Shown here: in pieces, positions 62,219-64,000 of the stretch
Position numbering within the stretch: position 1 is the stretch's first letter
Layout of the letters: each line of letters starts with the position of its first letter
From: Halodesulfovibrio marinisediminis DSM 17456
GTDB lineage: Bacteria; Desulfobacterota; Desulfovibrionia; Desulfovibrionales; Desulfovibrionaceae
Length of the DNA stretch: 64,000 bases
Direction: 5' to 3'
Assembly (NCBI RefSeq): GCF_900129975.1
Contig: NZ_FSRG01000007.1
Location: 35,908 to 99,907, forward strand
Notes under the pieces: model-generated
What the model was told of the DNA's origin: nothing
The model's database searches: none
The model's input: only the letters and a program-made list of their open reading frames with translations
Position numbers and translations under genes: made by a program

Positions 62219-64000
62219 TTATCCATTTTGCAGGTCTGTAATGATGGCTTGTAACTCATTGGCTTGAAGTGCCAATGTTCCGAGTGTGTTTCGTGCAAAT
62301 TTCATAGCTTCAAAAACGTCTTGTGAAACTCTGGAAACATCAGAAACAGCTTTGTTGATTTCTTCACTAGCTGTTGATTGTTCTTCAGCAGCCGCGGCTA
62401 TGGAGGCAACTTGTTCACTTGAAGTTTGAACAACTGAGACAATTTCAGCTAAGTTATCTCCAGCCTCCTTTGCAAGGCTTGTAACTTCTGAAACGGCTGT
62501 TGTTGTACTATGCATCCCCTCAACAGTGTTGTGGGTTCCGGATTGGATTGCTGTGACTGCATTGCCGACCTCGTGCGTTGCTTGCATAGTTTTTTCTGCA
62601 AGTTTACGTACTTCATCTGCTACGACAGCAAACCCTCGTCCAGCTTCTCCAGCACGTGCAGCTTCGATGGCGGCGTTGAGAGCAAGCAAGTTAGTCTGGT
62701 CTGCAATATCAGTGATTACGCCCATGATTTCACCAATACCATTTGCATGAGTATTTAGCTCGTCTAAGCCTTGTTGCATCATGTTAAAGTTGATTTGTAC
62801 TGTGGAAACTCCATCCGTCACTTTATGTACAGCAGCTGCACCATGCGTAGCCATTTCCTTTGCAGCTTGGGTGTGCTGTGAGGTGCTGGAGGCATTTTGT
62901 GAAACATCGAATACCGTGGCATGCATTTGCTCCATTGAAACAGCGGTTTCAGTAAGACGTGAGTTTTGTGTACTAAGCTGTTCAGAGGTGTCATCAACAA
63001 TTTGCTGTAATTCATTAGCAGATGAAGTCACATGGTTCACAACCGCGGCAAGGCGTGACGCTGCTTCTGTAATACCTTCCTGCTTGGCCTTTTCTGCCTG
63101 TTCGTTTGCCAGTCTGGCCTGTTCAAGTGCTTTCTCTGCAAGCGATGTCTTTTCTACCGCTTGTTGCTTCATTTCATCGGCTTCTGTGATGAGTTCCTTA
63201 AGCATGGAAACCATATGCTGCAGAGAGGAAATCAATTCGCCAATTTCATCCTTATGCTGATAATCGATGAATGCATCGAGGTTGCCGTTTGCAATAGAAT
63301 TTGCATAGTTAACGGTGCGTTCAAGCGGAGTTGTGATTCCTTTTATAATGGTGAATCCTAGTCCCGATAATACGAGAGCCGTTAACAAATAGATAATAAC
63401 TGAAGTCCATATCCCTTTTTCAAATATGTTGTTGGACTCATTGGTAAGCTCGGTGGCTTGTTGTGTAGTATCATTAATTCTGTTCTGGATTATCTGTAGA
63501 ACGGTGCTGCTGTTGGCATCAAGTACATCATCTATTTTTGAAAATTTGACTTCAAGGTTATGGAGCGTGGTTGTCCATTCAGAAATTAGGGAAGGCAGTA
63601 TGCGGCAACCTTCTTCTTCCAGTTTTTTTGCTGCGGCTTCCATTTGAGAACAAAGTTCCAGTTCCTCTGATGTTTGCGCAAGCATGCTCAGGGAGTCAAT
63701 GTTAGATGATATAGTATCGAGCTGTGATTTTAGCATGGATGCATTTTTACTCGAGATACCACTATCTTTATCCATCAGTATTTTTAAAGTGATAAGAGAG
63801 AAACTGTTTGAAGCAAATTTGAGATCTGCAATTTCCGAACGTACGCTTCGAAGAGCATTACGGGATGCATAGTACCGTGCTAGATTGTCGGTCATAGAGA
63901 GTAGAAGATCGCTTTGTTTGCTTATACTTTTTTCAGTATTTTTAATCTTTGTAGTCAGATCAGCCTTTGTGCTGGTCAGGTCTATAATGAGATTACGCAA
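62219..64000 (-). CDS. Methyl-accepting chemotaxis protein (5' end outside the window)
   Basis: At least 593 residues; the frame is open to base 64000, so the N-terminal membrane segment and start are missing. The visible part has a helical sensor domain, one membrane segment ([20 protein letters not shown]), a HAMP domain ([20 protein letters not shown]), a coiled coil and the signalling tip ([20 protein letters not shown], then [17 protein letters not shown]). It would relay an unknown signal to CheA through CheW. The periplasmic four-helix bundle type (with repeated heptads) is likely. No conserved CheR-docking pentapeptide is at the C-terminus (ends ITDLQNG). Confidence 0.93.
   Translation of the reverse strand: MRNLIIDLTSTKADLTTKIKNTEKSISKQSDLLLSMTDNLARYYASRNALRSVRSEIADLKFASNSFSLITLKILMDKDSGISSKNASMLKSQLDTISSNIDSLSMLAQTSEELELCSQMEAAAKKLEEEGCRILPSLISEWTTTLHNLEVKFSKIDDVLDANSSTVLQIIQNRINDTTQQATELTNESNNIFEKGIWTSVIIYLLTALVLSGLGFTIIKGITTPLERTVNYANSIANGNLDAFIDYQHKDEIGELISSLQHMVSMLKELITEADEMKQQAVEKTSLAEKALEQARLANEQAEKAKQEGITEAASRLAAVVNHVTSSANELQQIVDDTSEQLSTQNSRLTETAVSMEQMHATVFDVSQNASSTSQHTQAAKEMATHGAAAVHKVTDGVSTVQINFNMMQQGLDELNTHANGIGEIMGVITDIADQTNLLALNAAIEAARAGEAGRGFAVVADEVRKLAEKTMQATHEVGNAVTAIQSGTHNTVEGMHSTTTAVSEVTSLAKEAGDNLAEIVSVVQTSSEQVASIAAAAEEQSTASEEINKAVSDVSRVSQDVFEAMKFARNTLGTLALQANELQAIITDLQNG

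Overview
The window looks like chromosomal DNA of a Desulfovibrionaceae sulfate reducer, probably one of the lower-GC marine lineages such as Halodesulfovibrio. This is inferred from gene content, since no marker gene gives a species: a Ni-CO-dehydrogenase/CooC pair, class I hybrid-cluster protein with an HcpR-like upstream palindrome, a Desulfovibrio-type homotrimeric porin, thrS-infC-rpmI-rplT-pheS-pheT followed by a MerR gene, and a three-hairpin repeat of a type I recall from Desulfovibrio genomes. Most of the window is housekeeping. Accessory spots lie around 19-21 kb, 23-31 kb, 39 kb and 52.6-59 kb.

Layout. 1-1.2 kb: end of cooS, then cooC. 1.3-4.2 kb: a methyltransferase and hcp on the minus strand, separated by about 600 bases rich in inverted repeats. 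4.6-14.8 kb: tRNA-Val, then a plus-strand translation block (thrS, infC, rpmI, rplT, pheS, pheT, merR) leading into rpe and tkt. 15.2-19.2 kb: a Lon-like protease and a pair of glycosyltransferases of the TIGR04283/TIGR04282 type. 19.3-23.3 kb: a 57-residue HTH protein, a small membrane protein, a diguanylate cyclase and purT. 23.4-25.3 kb: a minus-strand trio (DUF1499, kinase-like, UspA). 25.6-29.2 kb: a polar amino-acid ABC importer with two permeases fused in one chain. 29.6-31 kb: a membrane protein convergent with a TetR regulator.

31.2-37.1 kb (minus): three identical tRNA-Ser(GGA) genes with the 4.5S SRP RNA between two of them, then, going upstream, two tiny membrane-protein genes, fabI, purC, hisD and a porin. 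37.3-40 kb (plus): uvrC and a CII-like regulator. 40.1-50.9 kb (minus): mnmA, gatA, gatC, an LpoA-like lipoprotein, dnaK, grpE and an AsmA protein. 51-54.1 kb (plus): cobQ and an orphan tail-fibre-like gene. 54.2-56.4 kb (minus): an operon of unknown function with a PqqD-like protein. 56.8-64 kb: a SpoIIE-type phosphatase (+), a periplasmic CPMC protein (-), lepA and lepB (+), and a truncated chemotaxis receptor (-).

The most interesting observation is at 31,986-32,510 on the minus strand. Two adjacent paralogous mini-genes each encode one membrane segment, an in-frame UGA, a compact hairpin 14-16 nt after the UGA that resembles a bacterial SECIS element, a short hydrophilic tail, a normal stop and, about 6-12 nt further on, a near-identical terminator. 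They are best read as two very small selenoproteins that standard gene callers would miss. Other points worth attention: a non-AUG (AUC) start for infC, two Shine-Dalgarno-equipped in-frame starts for hcp, the tRNA-Ser/SRP RNA cluster, the PqqD operon with no radical-SAM partner, the DUF1499/kinase/UspA operon, the fused ABC permease, and several unusually long perfect inverted repeats.
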